Origin: Fistularia commersonii
Taxonomy: Eukaryota > Chordata > Actinopteri > Syngnathiformes > Fistulariidae
NCBI GenBank assembly: GCA_037954325.1
Contig: JBBMNZ010000003.1
Coordinates: forward strand, 24,866,392-24,930,391
Reading direction: 5' to 3'
DNA length: 64,000 nt
Position numbers and translations under genes: made by a program. Below are positions 21,881-32,644 of the stretch, piece after piece. The notes beneath the pieces were generated by a model. It did no database searches, was not told the DNA's origin, and saw only the letters and a list, made by a program, of their open reading frames with translations. Position 1 is the stretch's first letter, and every line of letters begins with the position of its first letter.

Positions 21881-22092
21881 TATTTAGATGCTTTTTCTTG
21901 CTTCGCAGACTTGAGTCATTTCCAAGACACATCAAGCTCATCGCACTCAAGTGTCAATGAATTTGTTGGTTTTACAGGACGTCGGAATAGCAAACAGTTC
22001 ATCGCACCGTTGTTTTTCACCCCTTATAAGACTTTGCTTCGCTTTTACGAGGTATTTTATTCGAAACACTGAGTCAAGCTTGAAAACAAGGG
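21881..22092 (+). repeat. Local direct duplication, copy 1
   Basis: About 200 bases from TTAGATGCTTTTTCTTGCTT to GAGTCAAGCTTGAAAACA align to 23152-23345 with scattered differences and small indels. Shared blocks include GACTTGAGTCATTTCCAAGA and GACGTCGGAATAGCAAAC. No repeat family is recognised, so this looks like a local duplication of unique sequence. Confidence 0.8.
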
Positions 22093-22104
22093 GACGCAAC
22101 GTGA

Positions 22105-22262
22105 CGAGTTGACGTACTTTATCGATCCCAATATTTTAAAATATTGACAGCAGCAGCAGCAGAATAAGAAACGAAGAACAGACAATGACACACAAAGATA
22201 AAAAAAAGAAAAAAGATAAAGAAAATAAATTACGAACTAGGGTATAAAAAATATAGAGAACT
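22105..22262 (-). repeat. Possible LINE 3' end fragment
   Basis: ACTTTATCGATCCCAATATT resembles the reverse of the GGGATCAATAAA ending of the family at 0.99 kb, followed by A-rich sequence with AGCAGCAGCAGC. Weakly supported. Confidence 0.4.
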
Positions 22263-22353
22263 GTAATTTTCAGACTATTGGACATACCTGAATAAATGTC
22301 GCAGCCACTAAATTTGAAAAGAAAAAATAAATACATATATATGTACATATATT

Positions 22354-22636
22354 CAGGACTGTCTCAGAAAATTAGAATATTGTGATAAAGTTGTTTATCT
22401 TCTGTAAGGCAATTACAAAAACAAAAACGTCATACATTCTGGATTCATTACAAATCAACTGAAATATTGCAAGCCTTTTATTATTTTAATATTGCTGATT
22501 ATGGCTGACATCTTAAGAAAACTCAAAAATCCTATCTCAAAATATTAGAATATCATGAAAAAGTTTTTTTTTTTTTTTTTTGCAATTGAAGATAAAAAAC
22601 TTTATCACAATATTCTGATTTTCTGCGACAGTCCTG
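22354..22636. mobile_element. TIR element (CAGGACTGTCTCAG family), 283 bp
   Basis: The left end CAGGACTGTCTCAGAAAATT continues into AGAATATTGTGATAAAGTT. The right end is the reverse complement with a few changes, ending CGACAGTCCTG. Arms are about 38 bases. A TA follows the right end, and the left flank is TATT, so the target duplication is unclear. The interior has a T20 tract (22565-22582) and no coding sequence. I recall this terminus as common in teleost and amphibian MITEs. Confidence 0.8.
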
Positions 22637-22639
22637 TAA

Positions 22640-23150
22640 GAATTTATATTATTTGTGGCAGCATCTGCATAACAAACGGTGTTAAATAATGACACGCTAA
22701 AATAAAAATAAATAAATAAAATTAAAAAAAAAAAGATAAATAAATAGAGATCTGAGGGTATAAAAAAGTAGAGTACTGTAATTTCCGTGGTTCTGTGTAA
22801 TCTGAGGTGAAGTGGGTTTTATATTTTTGTTTTTCGGAGCTCTCTCCCTCTCCACTCACTGAACTGATAACTTTGGTCACCGAGAAAATAAATAAAAGCC
22901 CGCCCACACTGAAAGCTTACTGGCTTATTTTTATAGTTCACGCTATCCTGTGCGCGCGTTAGATGCAGGCATTAATATCTCACGTGCACGCTCATGCTCG
23001 CTTGGTCTAGATTCCCGGATTTTTATCCAAATTGCAGGCATCGGGGAGACGCTATCAATACGCGGGAGATTTGAAACGTCTGCAAGTGGAGAAACTCAAC
23101 CTCAGATGCCAAAACAAGATGATTTTGACCAGAACGGCAACTGACTGCAA
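22640..23150. other. Unassigned sequence between the two direct-duplication copies
   Basis: AT-rich with AAATA runs near 22700-22745. No gene is seen. Confidence 0.45.
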
Positions 23151-23151
23151 A

Positions 23152-23345
23152 CGTAGATGCTTTTTCTTGCTTTGCAGACTTGAGTCATTTCCAAGACGCG
23201 TCGAGCTTTTCGCACTCAAGTTTCAATGAATTTGTTGATTTTACACGACGTCGGAATAGCAAACTGTTGTTTTTCACCCTTATAAGACTTTCCTTCGCTT
23301 TTACGAGTTATTTTACTCGAAACACCGAGTCATGCTTGAAAAAAA
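23152..23345 (+). repeat. Local direct duplication, copy 2
   Basis: Matches 21881-22092 in the same orientation, about 1.27 kb downstream. It ends in an A9 tract where copy 1 has a short A run. Confidence 0.8.
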
Positions 23346-23349
23346 AACG

Positions 23350-25080
23350 CTTGCTCGTGTCCCCTCCCCCCCCCCGTCTCCTTAGAAATGACGTGCTAAT
23401 ACCGTTATTTTTTTCCAGGCATCGTAAACACCCTTCTTCGTGTAGACACCCGTCCGAAACGCCGCTAATTTTTACGTTTTCACCCGAAAGCGAAGCGTGA
23501 ACAGGTCCTCTGTGTCGCCCCCTTCTCGGCCAAACCTTCACCGCCGCTCTTTCTCAACCCGATCGTTCTGCAGACTTATTTTTCCCCCTCATCGTCTATC
23601 CTGAACTTGGAAAGTAAACAAAACAATCAGATCCGCCGGTGAAGCCTTGAACCGGCGACTGCTGTTTAACAAAGACACGCACACCTGATTTATTGGAAAA
23701 AAACAGATGGGCGAAGAGGAAAAAGAAAAAAAAAAGGCAGAATTATCTCCTCTCCCTCCTCAAAAAGCCGCTTGATCTCGACTCCGCATAATAATCCGAG
23801 CACCGCGGTGATTCCCGCGTGAGCTAACCCGCTTCGGAATTGTCTGCAAATAACAGTTGGCCGTTCGCACCGCTGGGCGATGACAATATCCTTCCGCCGG
23901 TTGGCAGGAAATCACCGGAACTCAGCATCGGGGAGGAAAATAAACCAGCAACAGCAGGACAGTTAGTGGAATACAATCACTTAACGCGGCAAGACGTCCG
24001 TCCGTCCGTCTATTTATCTGTTTAACCTTCTGTAATTCTTTTTCTTCTTTCACCCCAAATCCATTTGCATTCCTTTTTCTTGCTTATTCAGTGTGTTTGT
24101 TAGTTTGATTGACAGTTTCCGCGCGTCAGCTTTTCCCCCTCGCGGCATCTTCCGGGGGCCGATTATTTATTTTTAAAATTTTACACTCATTAATTTATAT
24201 ATTTCCCCGGCCATGTTTATATGAACTTATTTCTACACTTGGGGTGTGCAGCTGTGCAACCTTTCCATGCTATCTATTTCAAAATGCCATCATACTTGTA
24301 AACATAACATCACAGAAAGGTCAGCACCCCAATCTATCCTTCTCCCGAGGCCACCTGGTTTAGCGGTAACTAGGGTGCAAATTGGAAAGTGCTACTCGGG
24401 GACGGAGGAACGCCGGGCGACAAAAAAAAATAAAAATAAACAGACATGGCAGCGCCTGATGACACCACGCGAGGTGCAACCCGTAATTAGTAACACGGCG
24501 AATTATGGCTTGGGATATTGGAGTTAATTTGCGAAACGTCCACCCGCGTATGCCGTTATTACCGCAAACTGGCACGTATGGCGGTAAACTCGCGGTCGCC
24601 CCGACAACCGTTCAGTTTTATTAGATATATTCATCATAATATTTCATCGGGGGGAATGAAAGCGCCCGATTAGTGAGTCGGCGCTAACTGGCACCTGAAC
24701 GCGGCGTCGATGGATCATCTTAATCGTTTACAACGGGTGGAATTTCTCCTTTGGACCGGGAATGATAGGTTTTAATTATAAGATAAATAAAAAGTGAAAC
24801 GTAACGGATGGGAATGAGCGTGAAGGCCACCGTCGGCTGGTCACGTGATCGGAGATGACAAGTTCTCTCTTTTCTCTCTAGTATTTCCATTTTTCTACCT
24901 TTCCTCGGTCCCTCCGACGCAATTTCTTCCCCTGATTTTGAATTTAAAGCCATATCACGCCGCCGCAGCCGCCGGAAAATAAACACATCTGTCGCCAGCA
25001 GGTCTTTGGCAAACACTGATGCAATCTACAATTTGAAAGTTCAAACATATATTCAGTTTGATTTATGCAAATTAACACCA
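23350..25080. other. Unassigned sequence, partly CNE-like
   Basis: No gene is supported. Between about 24440 and 24720 the sequence is free of repeats, with AATTAGTAACACGGCGAATT and ATGCCGTTATTACCGCAAAC. It is a weak candidate for conserved non-coding sequence. Confidence 0.3.
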
Positions 25081-25735
25081 TTCATTCATTCAGTCACTGT
25101 GCAGCTTATCCTGCGGCCAATCCAAGCGAGAGGCAGGGTTCCGCCGGTCGAACATCCAATCGGTTACATCCAATAATAATAATTACATCTGATAATGACA
25201 TCCAAATATTCACTCATCCTCTTATTCACAAATGGCATTAAACAAGCAATCACCCACAACCCCCTCATTCACACTTCTGGGCAATTTCGGGTCTCCAATG
25301 AAACTCCTCCGATTTTTCTGCACCGTGAAAGGAACTGGTGGGGTCTATCCGAGCTGTCATTGGCCGAGAAGCAGGACTCGCCTGCTGGTCGCCACATATA
25401 GAGTCATGAAACCATTCACCCTTTTATTCTGACATCAGACGGACGAATGGCATTCGCCTCGACACAGCCGATAAAGACATACAAGTCTTGCTCCTCAGCA
25501 AACAGAGACATTCACACATCTGGATGTTTTATGAACCTTTGAAGAAGAAATAGAAGACGAAGAAATGCTTCATGATTTGGCATGAACCTGGAGAAACCTT
25601 GAGTAGATGCTGGGAGAACATGGAGACCCCGTACTGAAAAGCCCACCTTAGGGATCAAACCAAGGATCTTCTTTGCTGTAAAGCAGGAGTGCTAACCGCT
25701 GCCCCGCCTTTGCCTCACACATAGAATTCTTGTCC
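25080..25735 (-). mobile_element. SINE-like repeats, two partly overlapping minus-strand copies
   Basis: In plus-strand order, a tail block (CATTCATTCAGTCACTGTGC, then CCAAGCGAGAGGCAGGG) and a middle block (CTGGGCAATTTCGGGTCTCC) are followed by a second tail block (AGCTGTCATTGGCCGAGAAG and CTGGTCGCCACATATAGAG). Then come the middle and head blocks (GGGAGAACATGGAGACCCCG, AAGGATCTTCTTTGCTGTAA, GTGCTAACCGCTGCCCCGCC). One SINE is therefore inserted in, or recombined with, another. It abuts the fold-back element at 25738. Confidence 0.65.
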
Positions 25736-25737
25736 GA

Positions 25738-26054
25738 ATCTTCTCGTCATGGCAACTAAACTTGAATTTCTTCACTTGTAGATGTTTCATCCCTCATCCC
25801 AGAGGCCTCCTCAGGTCTTGTGGGGAGTTTCCAAATAAACCTGCCAGGGTTTCGGGCAGGTCTAGGTTATGTTCTCTAAATGGAAGAGGGGATCTGCAGA
25901 AACTAGGTCTGAGGGGGCTGTTATGCTAATAGGGGTGTCGTTCGTTGGGACAAAAGAGCAACTTTTGTGGGATTTCCTGAATTCCTTAGAACTGACAAAG
26001 CCTCTGAGATGAGGCCTGAAACGTCCTCGAGTGGAGAAATTGCCACGACAAGAA
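25738..26054. mobile_element. Fold-back repeat family, copy B
   Basis: The left arm has TCTCGTCATGGCAACTAAAC and ATCCCAGAGGCCTCCTCAGG. The right arm is its inverted counterpart, with AAGCCTCTGAGATGAGGCCT and TTGCCACGACAAGAA. The middle has CCTGCCAGGGTTTCGGGCAG and GGGGTGTCGTTCGTTGGGAC as in copy A. The second half of the palindrome is truncated, so the copy is asymmetrical. Confidence 0.75.
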
Positions 26055-26535
26055 TTCACTGTGACCCGGGCGACTGAGAATTTCCACAGATACCTTACAA
26101 AGAACACATCTTTGCAGTTCAAGTGCTGAAAATCTAGGTTATGTGGTTTTTCCTCGTAAAAACTCTATCTTTACACAAAAACGATCCCGACCTATGAAGG
26201 TGTGTAGGTTACCTGAAGAACCAGAAGCTCGTCTTCTTCAGCTTTGTTGTGATAATCCACGATGGAACATTAGCAGAATCCTCCAGTGGTTCTGTCATTC
26301 TTCTTCTTCCTTCTTCGTGAAACAGGACAGTTTGATCGAGCAGTTTGATTTCCCTCAGGTGTGCAGGACAGAAGCCCTCTGATTGGTCGGTGACCGTTCA
26401 AAAATGATAGGCTCCGCCCCCTCCAGGACCCAAGGAGATGCAACCTTCATAAGGTGGGGATCCTGAGGAGGAGCTGCTGGGAAAGAAGAATGTTATTTTC
26501 ACGTTTTTCCCCTGAATACACAGGTGTGGGGTCAC

Positions 26536-26538
<3 letters not shown>
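26055..26538. other. Unassigned sequence, no gene seen
   Basis: No recognisable repeat or domain. Confidence 0.4.

Positions 26539-26539
<1 letters not shown>

Positions 26540-26572
<33 letters not shown>
26540..26572 (+). repeat. (AC)16 microsatellite
   Basis: Pure AC run. Confidence 0.95.
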
Positions 26573-26576
<4 letters not shown>

Positions 26577-26579
26577 TTC

Positions 26580-27410
26580 ATCTCCAAAGCAACAGATCTG
26601 ACCCACTTGGAGATTCTGGGTTGTGTCCTGGATGCAGCGACAGCTGGCGCAAAAAAAAAAAAAAAGTTTGCACCTGGAAGTTGAAACCAAGAAGGCGAGA
26701 GCGGCCGGCGTTGGAGGTCGGGCGTTACTTTTTTTTTTTTTTTTTTTTTTTTGAAAATCTCAAATGCTCACACACACACACACACTTCTTTGGACTTTCA
26801 TGGTGTCCAGTTTGTTCCATGTGTTTGGGTGTCCGTCCTCTGCGGCGCACCATCTGCTCCCCCCCGTATTTACCGCCTCTATCCCCAGTTGTGCTCCCTC
26901 CGTCTGGTGGTCTTCCCTCCCCCACGCCAAAACGCCGCCGCCAATTAGAGGAGTTTGGGCGTTTGACTTTTTCCACTTGTTCCTGGCTCTCATTATCAAC
27001 GGGCGCTCCAGATGGCCCGTTACGCAGAACCATCCGGACGGTTTGTTCTCGGAGAGGGAGGAAACGCTAAATTGGCACCCGAGCGTTCCGGCCGAGTCAA
27101 AGTTGGGCGGGGGGATCGATATACAGCGAGGAGGAACTTGTACTTATATATATATATATATGGAAAATCCAAGGCGTTGCTCCCCCCGGTGTGTGGGCGG
27201 AGGTGAAGTTGGCCGACGCGAGGGATCCACGTGACGCTTTTAGAATAAAACAACAAACAGCTGCTCGTCTGCCCGCCGGCGCTAATGTCGCTAATGGGGG
27301 AACGGAGGAGCTTCACAGGAAGACGGGACCTTGACGGAATATCTTATCGTCTCGAAGGCGCACCGTCTGTCGTGCTTTACGTAAGGTGCGCGCCGTTTCA
27401 CCACCTGCGC
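26580..27410. other. Unassigned sequence with A, T and CA tracts
   Basis: Overlapping frames of 149 codons (26621-27070) and 156 codons (26764-27234) run through a poly-A tract, a T22 tract and CA repeats. They share no domain, so they are rejected as genes. Confidence 0.45.
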
Positions 27411-27412
27411 AC

Positions 27413-27446
27413 GTGTGTGTGTGTTAGTGTGTGTGTGTGTGTGTGT
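27413..27446 (+). repeat. (GT)n microsatellite
   Basis: GT run with a TTA interruption near 27424. Confidence 0.93.
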
Positions 27447-27570
27447 AAGTTGACCGATGGCTTGGCGTATGCGCAGCCTCTCAGGATATCGCCGGACATT
27501 TCCCTCACTTTGAAACTGCATTTGAAGTCGATATGTAACCTTCTATTCGCACCGGGGAGCACGATACAGT

Positions 27571-27572
<2 letters not shown>

Positions 27573-27604
<32 letters not shown>
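27573..27604 (+). repeat. (GT)16 microsatellite
   Basis: Pure GT run. Confidence 0.95.
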
Positions 27605-27605
<1 letters not shown>

Positions 27606-28905
27606 CTCCTGATCGTCCAATTAAAACGTGCACCCGTTGCGCCGACGTCCTGCCGCTACCCGTTGGCGTGCCGACCGTTCGGGAGTAAATCTCTCGTGTT
27701 ATCTCCGCCTCTGCTCTTAAACCAAACAAGATATAAAAAGGTACCACGGATACGGCGGACCTTTGGATGGTCGCCATGACGACATATGGCGCCTCGTCCA
27801 TCATGTGTTGGTACGACTGCCCTTAACATTTAAAACCTCCTTTCTTGTTATCGCCGCCACTTTCTGGAGCTTTCCTTTTCTATGCGTTTGTGTGTTTCCA
27901 AAAACAATAAAAAAATGTAATATTATTCAAATTAATAAATACATTTAAAAAGCTCAAACATATTAGTGAATAAACAATTAATGAAATGAGTAAAATGGAA
28001 ATATAGAAAAATGATTTCAAAAATATATAAAAACAAATAAATGAAAATTAATTTATAAACACAAGGTTTTATGAATTGATGTATTCCAATCATTTTATAT
28101 GATTAAACGAATAGATAAACAGGCAAATAAATAAATGAACACCAACCAATGAATAAATAAATGCATGAATGGACTTTTTTTTGCTCATTTTCAAGATATC
28201 TTTTAATATGAAATGTCAGGCTGAGAACTTTTAAAGTTTATGGCAACATGTGGAACACAACCAGGCAAAGAGTTTGATGGATTTAAATCTTTCCAACCTG
28301 TTGACACACGAGACTGAAATACGCCGTTTGTAATCCAGTTTCCCTTCCTGGAATTATTTGGGAAACTATCACAGCATGTTCCATGTCAGTGGCGTGTAAA
28401 ATAACCCGTGGGTCATTACATGCTGCGCGTTATTTTTGTTTGAAGAAAATAAAATAAAAAGGATGGTTGTTTGAGAGCATCTCAAAATCATGAAAAGAAT
28501 AATAATAAAAAATAAAAAAAAAAAACACCAACAAGAAACGGCAAAAACAAGAAAATTGTATCTGATAAAATTGAAAATCACATTTATTTTTGTGCTGAAA
28601 ATGAAGCGATGGATGATTCAGCGGTAAATAACGATCCTTGAATGTCACTCATTCATAATTGTAAAAGCATTGGACAAAATAAAAAGAAAAAAAAAATAGA
28701 AAAATATATATAGCAAAAAATATATACTAAATTACTTGAATCAATATAAAAATAAATGGATACGTGGATATTAAAAATGAAGGAATAAAACATACCGCAG
28801 TTTCTTGAAAGAAACCAATGAAATGCATTGAAAAAGAAAATGATAATAACAATGAAATAAAATTGCAGTTTGAGCACACAGTTATATATACATCAAATTC
28901 TTGTA
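27605..28905. other. AT-rich unassigned sequence
   Basis: From about 27900 the sequence is dominated by AAAT/AATA-type low complexity. No gene is supported. Confidence 0.5.
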
Positions 28906-28906
28906 A

Positions 28907-29019
28907 AAATCTTCTTGCCGCCGCGACTGCATTCAAATATCGTTTCAAGAGGCTTCTTCAATTCTTACACGTCTTCAAGTGAAAAAAATTCAAATCCAGT
29001 GTCCACGACAAGAAGATTT
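28907..29019. mobile_element. Fold-back repeat family, copy C (short)
   Basis: A 113-base copy with only the outer arms: AAATCTTCTTGCCGCCGCG on the left and CCACGACAAGAAGATTT on the right, mirrored around GAGGCTTCTTCAATTC. It is followed by GACCTGGAGGACCGAGAACC, which also follows the right arm of copy A in similar form. Confidence 0.7.
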
Positions 29020-29129
29020 CGTGGAGAATTCACGATGACCTGGAGGACCGAGAACCTCCAGAGAAACCCGATCAAAATGCGCGGTGGTCGAACCGAGGAG
29101 GAACCCTGCAAATGGAGGAAACTTCCCTG

Positions 29130-29431
29130 AACCAGTGTGTTTATTTCTTCATTCATTTGTTTGTTTATTTAATCATTTATTTATTTCCCATACGCTTCGC
29201 CGCCCCTTCTCGCCGCTGCCACCTCATTAAGCGTTGCGCGGTCAAGCGGCGGCCGAGTCTGTTCGTTCGGCTCATTAGAGCGTGAGACAAATAAGAAAAA
29301 AAAAAAAAAAAAGAAATTCCTGCCCACGTACGAGCAAGGTATCATGAAAGACGGGCGCGTTTAAACCCCCTTTCTGATACATTATTCACATACGACATCA
29401 ATACAGCGGCCGGATTAGCTTTGATTTTTTT

Positions 29432-29471
<40 letters not shown>

Positions 29472-30384
29472 GCATCTTTGTGCACATTTCAATTTTCAAA
29501 TTAGTGTCACTGAATAAAACATGAAACAAGATCACTGCTTTGAAGCGTTTGAAAATATTCATACTTCATTTTTGTTTTTATTTATGTAGGTATTATTTAA
29601 TTAAATTGTTTATTCTATTTATTACTTGGATTTATTTACTGATATATCCACGTTCCTATGAAAGGAATTTGGATAAATATGAATAAATAAATGAATAGAT
29701 TAATAAGTAAATAAATTAAAATCAATAGAGAAATAAATAAATAGATCAATAAATGCATAAATACGTAAACAAATCTAAAAAGCAATTAATCGATGCATAT
29801 TTAAGCTCATAGAATAAATCAGCTTTAAGTCCATCACATTTTTTTGGTGCAATATCCTGAAAGATTTTATGGTAATTATTTTTTTCTTCCATATATTCAT
29901 TCATGAATTTCTTTTTTCCATTTGTCCTTCCATCAATCCATCCATTCATTCATTCACTTTTTCAGTTTTCCCGCTAAATTCCTGCCAAAACAGTTTCCCT
30001 GCGATTTTCCCCCGTGTATCGCCGTCATCTCTGGATTTTCAGTTCGATTTACGAGAAAAAACCTCGGGATGAAAACGCCGACGAACGCGCGGCGTCTCGA
30101 TCGTAACCGACGAAAGAGGAGACGCGAGATAACAAGGTAGCTTCTTGCAAGACGAAAAGCAAAGTATGGAGGAAATAAAACAAGGCCAAGCAGCAACAGA
30201 CACGACAAACACCTTTTGTGAAAATGCAAAAAAAAAAAAAAAATAAGCGATTCATTGAAATCTGTGAGCATTAAGACATTCGTTCATCCATTCTGATATT
30301 ATTTAGAATATAACAATTAGTCACATCACACGCACCAGAAGGAATGTCTCAATATGACGTTTGAATGAGAGAATGAACCGTTTA
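29130..30384. other. AT-rich unassigned sequence with a T36 tract
   Basis: A run of 36 T lies at 29434-29469. AAATA-type low complexity covers 29570-29780. No gene is supported. Confidence 0.5.
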
Positions 30385-30535
30385 CCGGGATTTCCAGACT
30401 ATTGAGGGCACCTGAATTATTAGCCGCACCGGCTAAAAATAACAAAATAAAAAAAAATAAACCCGCACTTGCAGGTGTCCATGAGGTATTTACAAAGAAA
30501 CATCTTTTTTAACTTTTTAATTAAATTCATAGCGA
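30385..30535. mobile_element. MITE fragment (GCCGTAATTTCC family)
   Basis: Left-end sequence with ATTTCCAGACTATTGAGGGC and ATTAGCCGCACCGGCT, similar to 16074-16120. It stops at GCGATCTTCTTC, where RTE-type LINE 3' sequence begins. Confidence 0.6.
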
Positions 30536-30590
30536 TCTTCTTCTTCTCTTTTGGGGCTTTTCCCTTCAGGGGTCGCCACAGCCAATCATT
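30536..30590 (-). mobile_element. RTE-type LINE 3' tip
   Basis: CTTCAGGGGTCGCCACAGCC is the 3' terminal motif seen also at 36.97-37.01 kb (GGGGTCACCACAGCCAATCC) and at 3.01 kb. Only about 55 bases are present. Confidence 0.65.
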
Positions 30591-30600
30591 ACATTATATA

Positions 30601-30954
30601 CAGCTCAAAAAAATAAAGGGAACACTTGAACAACACAATGTAACTCCAAGTCAATCCCACTTGTGTGAAATCATAGTGTCCACTCAGGAAGCAACACAGA
30701 TTCATTTTGACTTGTTTTAAGGACATTACATCAAAGTTGGATCAGCCTGGAGTTTGTTTTTATACTTTAATTTTGAGTGTGATTCCTAATCCAGACCTCC
30801 ATGTTGATACAATTGATTTCCATTGATCATTTTTGTGTGATTTTGTTGTCAGCACATTCAACTGTGTAAAGAGCAAAGTATTTCATAAGAATATTTCATT
30901 CATTTAGATCTAGGATGTGTTTTTTAAGTGTTCCCTTTATTTTTTTGAGCAGTG
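30601..30954. mobile_element. Tc1/mariner-type MITE, 354 bp, with TA duplication
   Basis: The left TIR begins CAGCTCAAAAAAATAAAGGG and the right end is its near-perfect complement (CCCTTTATTTTTTTGAGCAG followed by TG). TA flanks both sides (30599-30600 and 30955-30956). The interior is non-coding and matches a deletion derivative of a teleost Tc1-like element I recall by its GTGTTCCCTTTATTTTTTTG end. The pair of arms is almost undiverged, which suggests a fairly young insertion. Confidence 0.88.
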
Positions 30955-31094
30955 TATTACGTTACAGTCATTCGTCCGACTTACAAAAAGCGCGAGTCAG
31001 TCACCGAAGATCCCAAGTACGGGTAGTTCGAAGTCCAAAGTGATACATATACATTCAGTTTTTTTTTTTCTTTTTTGGCAGGCTGGGTTGGGAG

Positions 31095-31395
31095 CAAAGT
31101 GCGATTAGTAGGGTAGTACTTGGTGAAGAGGTATGTTCTCAGCTCACGGCGAAAGATGGGCAGCGACCCCGTCATTCTGACCTTTTTTCGGGAGTTCGTT
31201 CCACCGCCGAGGAGCCGAGACCCAGAAGAGTCGAGACCGGTTGGATCGGCGGCCGGGGCCTCGAGTGACGGGGTGGACGGTCGGCCAGAGGTGGTGGATC
31301 GGAGGGGACGGGTAGGAACATGTGGCTCCATAACCTGGAGATAAGATGGGGACATAAGAGGGGGAGTTGTGAGGGAGAATTTGGGACAATCAACC
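31095..31395 (-). mobile_element. L2/CR1-like LINE C-terminal fragment
   Basis: The minus strand encodes RLFWVSAPRRWNELP and, in a second frame, SLPIFRRELRTYLF. This is the usual C-terminal ending of reverse transcriptase proteins of fish L2/Rex1/CR1-type LINEs (an SAPRLWNxLP-like block, then an FRRxLKTxLF-like block). The frame changes between the blocks, so it is dead. It abuts RTE sequence at about 31386. Confidence 0.7.
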
Positions 31396-31409
31396 TTCTC
31401 CATCTAACC
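31386..31409 (-). mobile_element. RTE-type LINE fragment, part left of the hAT MITE
   Basis: CAACCTTCTCCATCTAACC equals the start of the RTE 3' region at 37008-37026. It continues across the MITE at 31722. Confidence 0.75.
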
Positions 31410-31721
31410 TAGACCTGGGCACTTTACGGCCCGCGGGCCACATCCGGCCCGCCAAACAATTTTCTTTGAATATTTTGAACAAATATTTTCAATCGATGAT
31501 AAATTCAGAAACTCCCTATATTTTTCCTTTTGTTTGATTTTGTATGGATGATTGCATTCAAAATAATGTCGGTGCATTTATATGATCGTTAATGATTAAG
31601 TTGAAATAAAATGCCGAAAAATGTAAATATTTAAATTACAGTTTTTATATTGTTCAATTTACATGATATAGAAGTTAAATATAAAATGTGTCCCGCTTGC
31701 CGAAATAATTGCCCACCCCTG
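31410..31721. mobile_element. hAT-type MITE with 8-bp target duplication
   Basis: The target duplication ATCTAACC is present at 31402-31409 and 31722-31729. The element begins TAGACCTGGGCACTTTACGG and contains GCCCGCGGGCCACATCCGGC. It ends with TTGCCCACCCCTG, so the ends are imperfect inverted repeats around CCTGGGCA / TGCCCACC. An 8-bp duplication and short TIRs of this kind mark the hAT superfamily. It is 312 bases with an AT-rich non-coding core, so it is non-autonomous. The host sequence is the RTE LINE. Confidence 0.9.
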
Positions 31722-31980
31722 ATCTAACCCTATTCTCTGTATCCTCCTCTCTCACTACGTCCATAAATCTTCCACCAGACCTCTGATTCCAGCATTCATC
31801 TACCAATATTTTCACTCTCCCTCCTCCGTCCATGACCCAACCATCTCTGACCTTCTCTCCAAAACATCTACCATGTGCTGCTCCTCTGATGGACTCATTC
31901 CTGATCCTCTCCGTCCTGGTCGCTCAACATCGACCTCCACAACAAATCCTCTCTCCCTACGTCCATAAATGTTCTTGACT
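31722..31980 (-). mobile_element. RTE-type LINE fragment, part right of the hAT MITE
   Basis: Closely similar to 37019-37240, including TCCAAAACATCTACCATGTG and CTCCTCTGATGGACTCATTC. The coding sense is the minus strand. Confidence 0.8.
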
Positions 31981-32141
31981 ATTAGGTTTGATTCACATAT
32001 TTGGCCCAGAAGCTGCGTTCATTGAATACATATCGGTAACATCTACAAATACCTACTGGAAATGCTTTTTTTTAATTTCAAGCAGTGCCTGTAACTCGAC
32101 TGATGAAAAAGATTAATAATGAATAACAGAAGGACGAGTCC

Positions 32142-32189
32142 ATCATCCATCCATCCATCCAACCATCCATCCATCCATCCATCCATCCA
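32142..32189 (+). repeat. (ATCC)n microsatellite
   Basis: ATCC tetranucleotide run with one AACC interruption. Confidence 0.93.
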
Positions 32190-32428
32190 TTATCTATCCC
32201 AGCTTTGTTCCATTGCTATCTTGGTCGTCCTCCTGCTTGTGAAACCGTTAAAGACGTCTTCTTTAGTGTCCGAATTGGACGACCTCAGAATTTCATCGGT
32301 CCGATGTGAAGAGGCTAAATAGTTTGGTCCGAAGATATCCATCCAAAAATTAGTCTCGTCGTTGTTGAAGCCTCAGCGTTCGAAGCCTGTGGAAAAAGAA
32401 GCGGCTTATAGTCTGGAAATGACGGCGC
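32190..32428. mobile_element. MITE fragment (GCCGTAATTTCC family), right part
   Basis: Middle block (TCAGAATTTCATCGGTCCGA) and right end (GCGGCTTATAGTCTGGAAAT) match the complete copy at 16074-16367. The left end is lost at the ATCC microsatellite. Confidence 0.65.
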
Positions 32429-32496
32429 GGTCGTTCCCGGCACCGAAAGACTCAAAACATAAAGTTGGAACAGGACCGATCGAGGACGACTGTCTT

Positions 32497-32640
32497 TTAC
32501 ATTACATTACATTACATTACATTACATTACATTGCATTGCATTTGGCAGACGCTTTTATCCAAAGCGACTTACAATAGAGGACATAGGGACTGCAAATAC
32601 ACTTGCAAATACAAGATGCACAGGAAATATACAGAAGGAG
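32497..32640 (+). repeat. Teleost dispersed repeat, copy 2 (GACGCTTTTATCC family)
   Basis: A (CATTA)n microsatellite (about 32500-32545) leads into GGCAGACGCTTTTATCCAAA, GCGACTTACAATAGAGGACA and GATGCACAGG. It is the inverted counterpart of 749-850. Confidence 0.78.
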
Positions 32641-32644
32641 ATAT

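Noticed and set aside
26621..27234. Overlapping frames of 149 and 156 codons
   Set aside because: They run through poly-A, poly-T and CA tracts in two different frames and share no recognisable domain.
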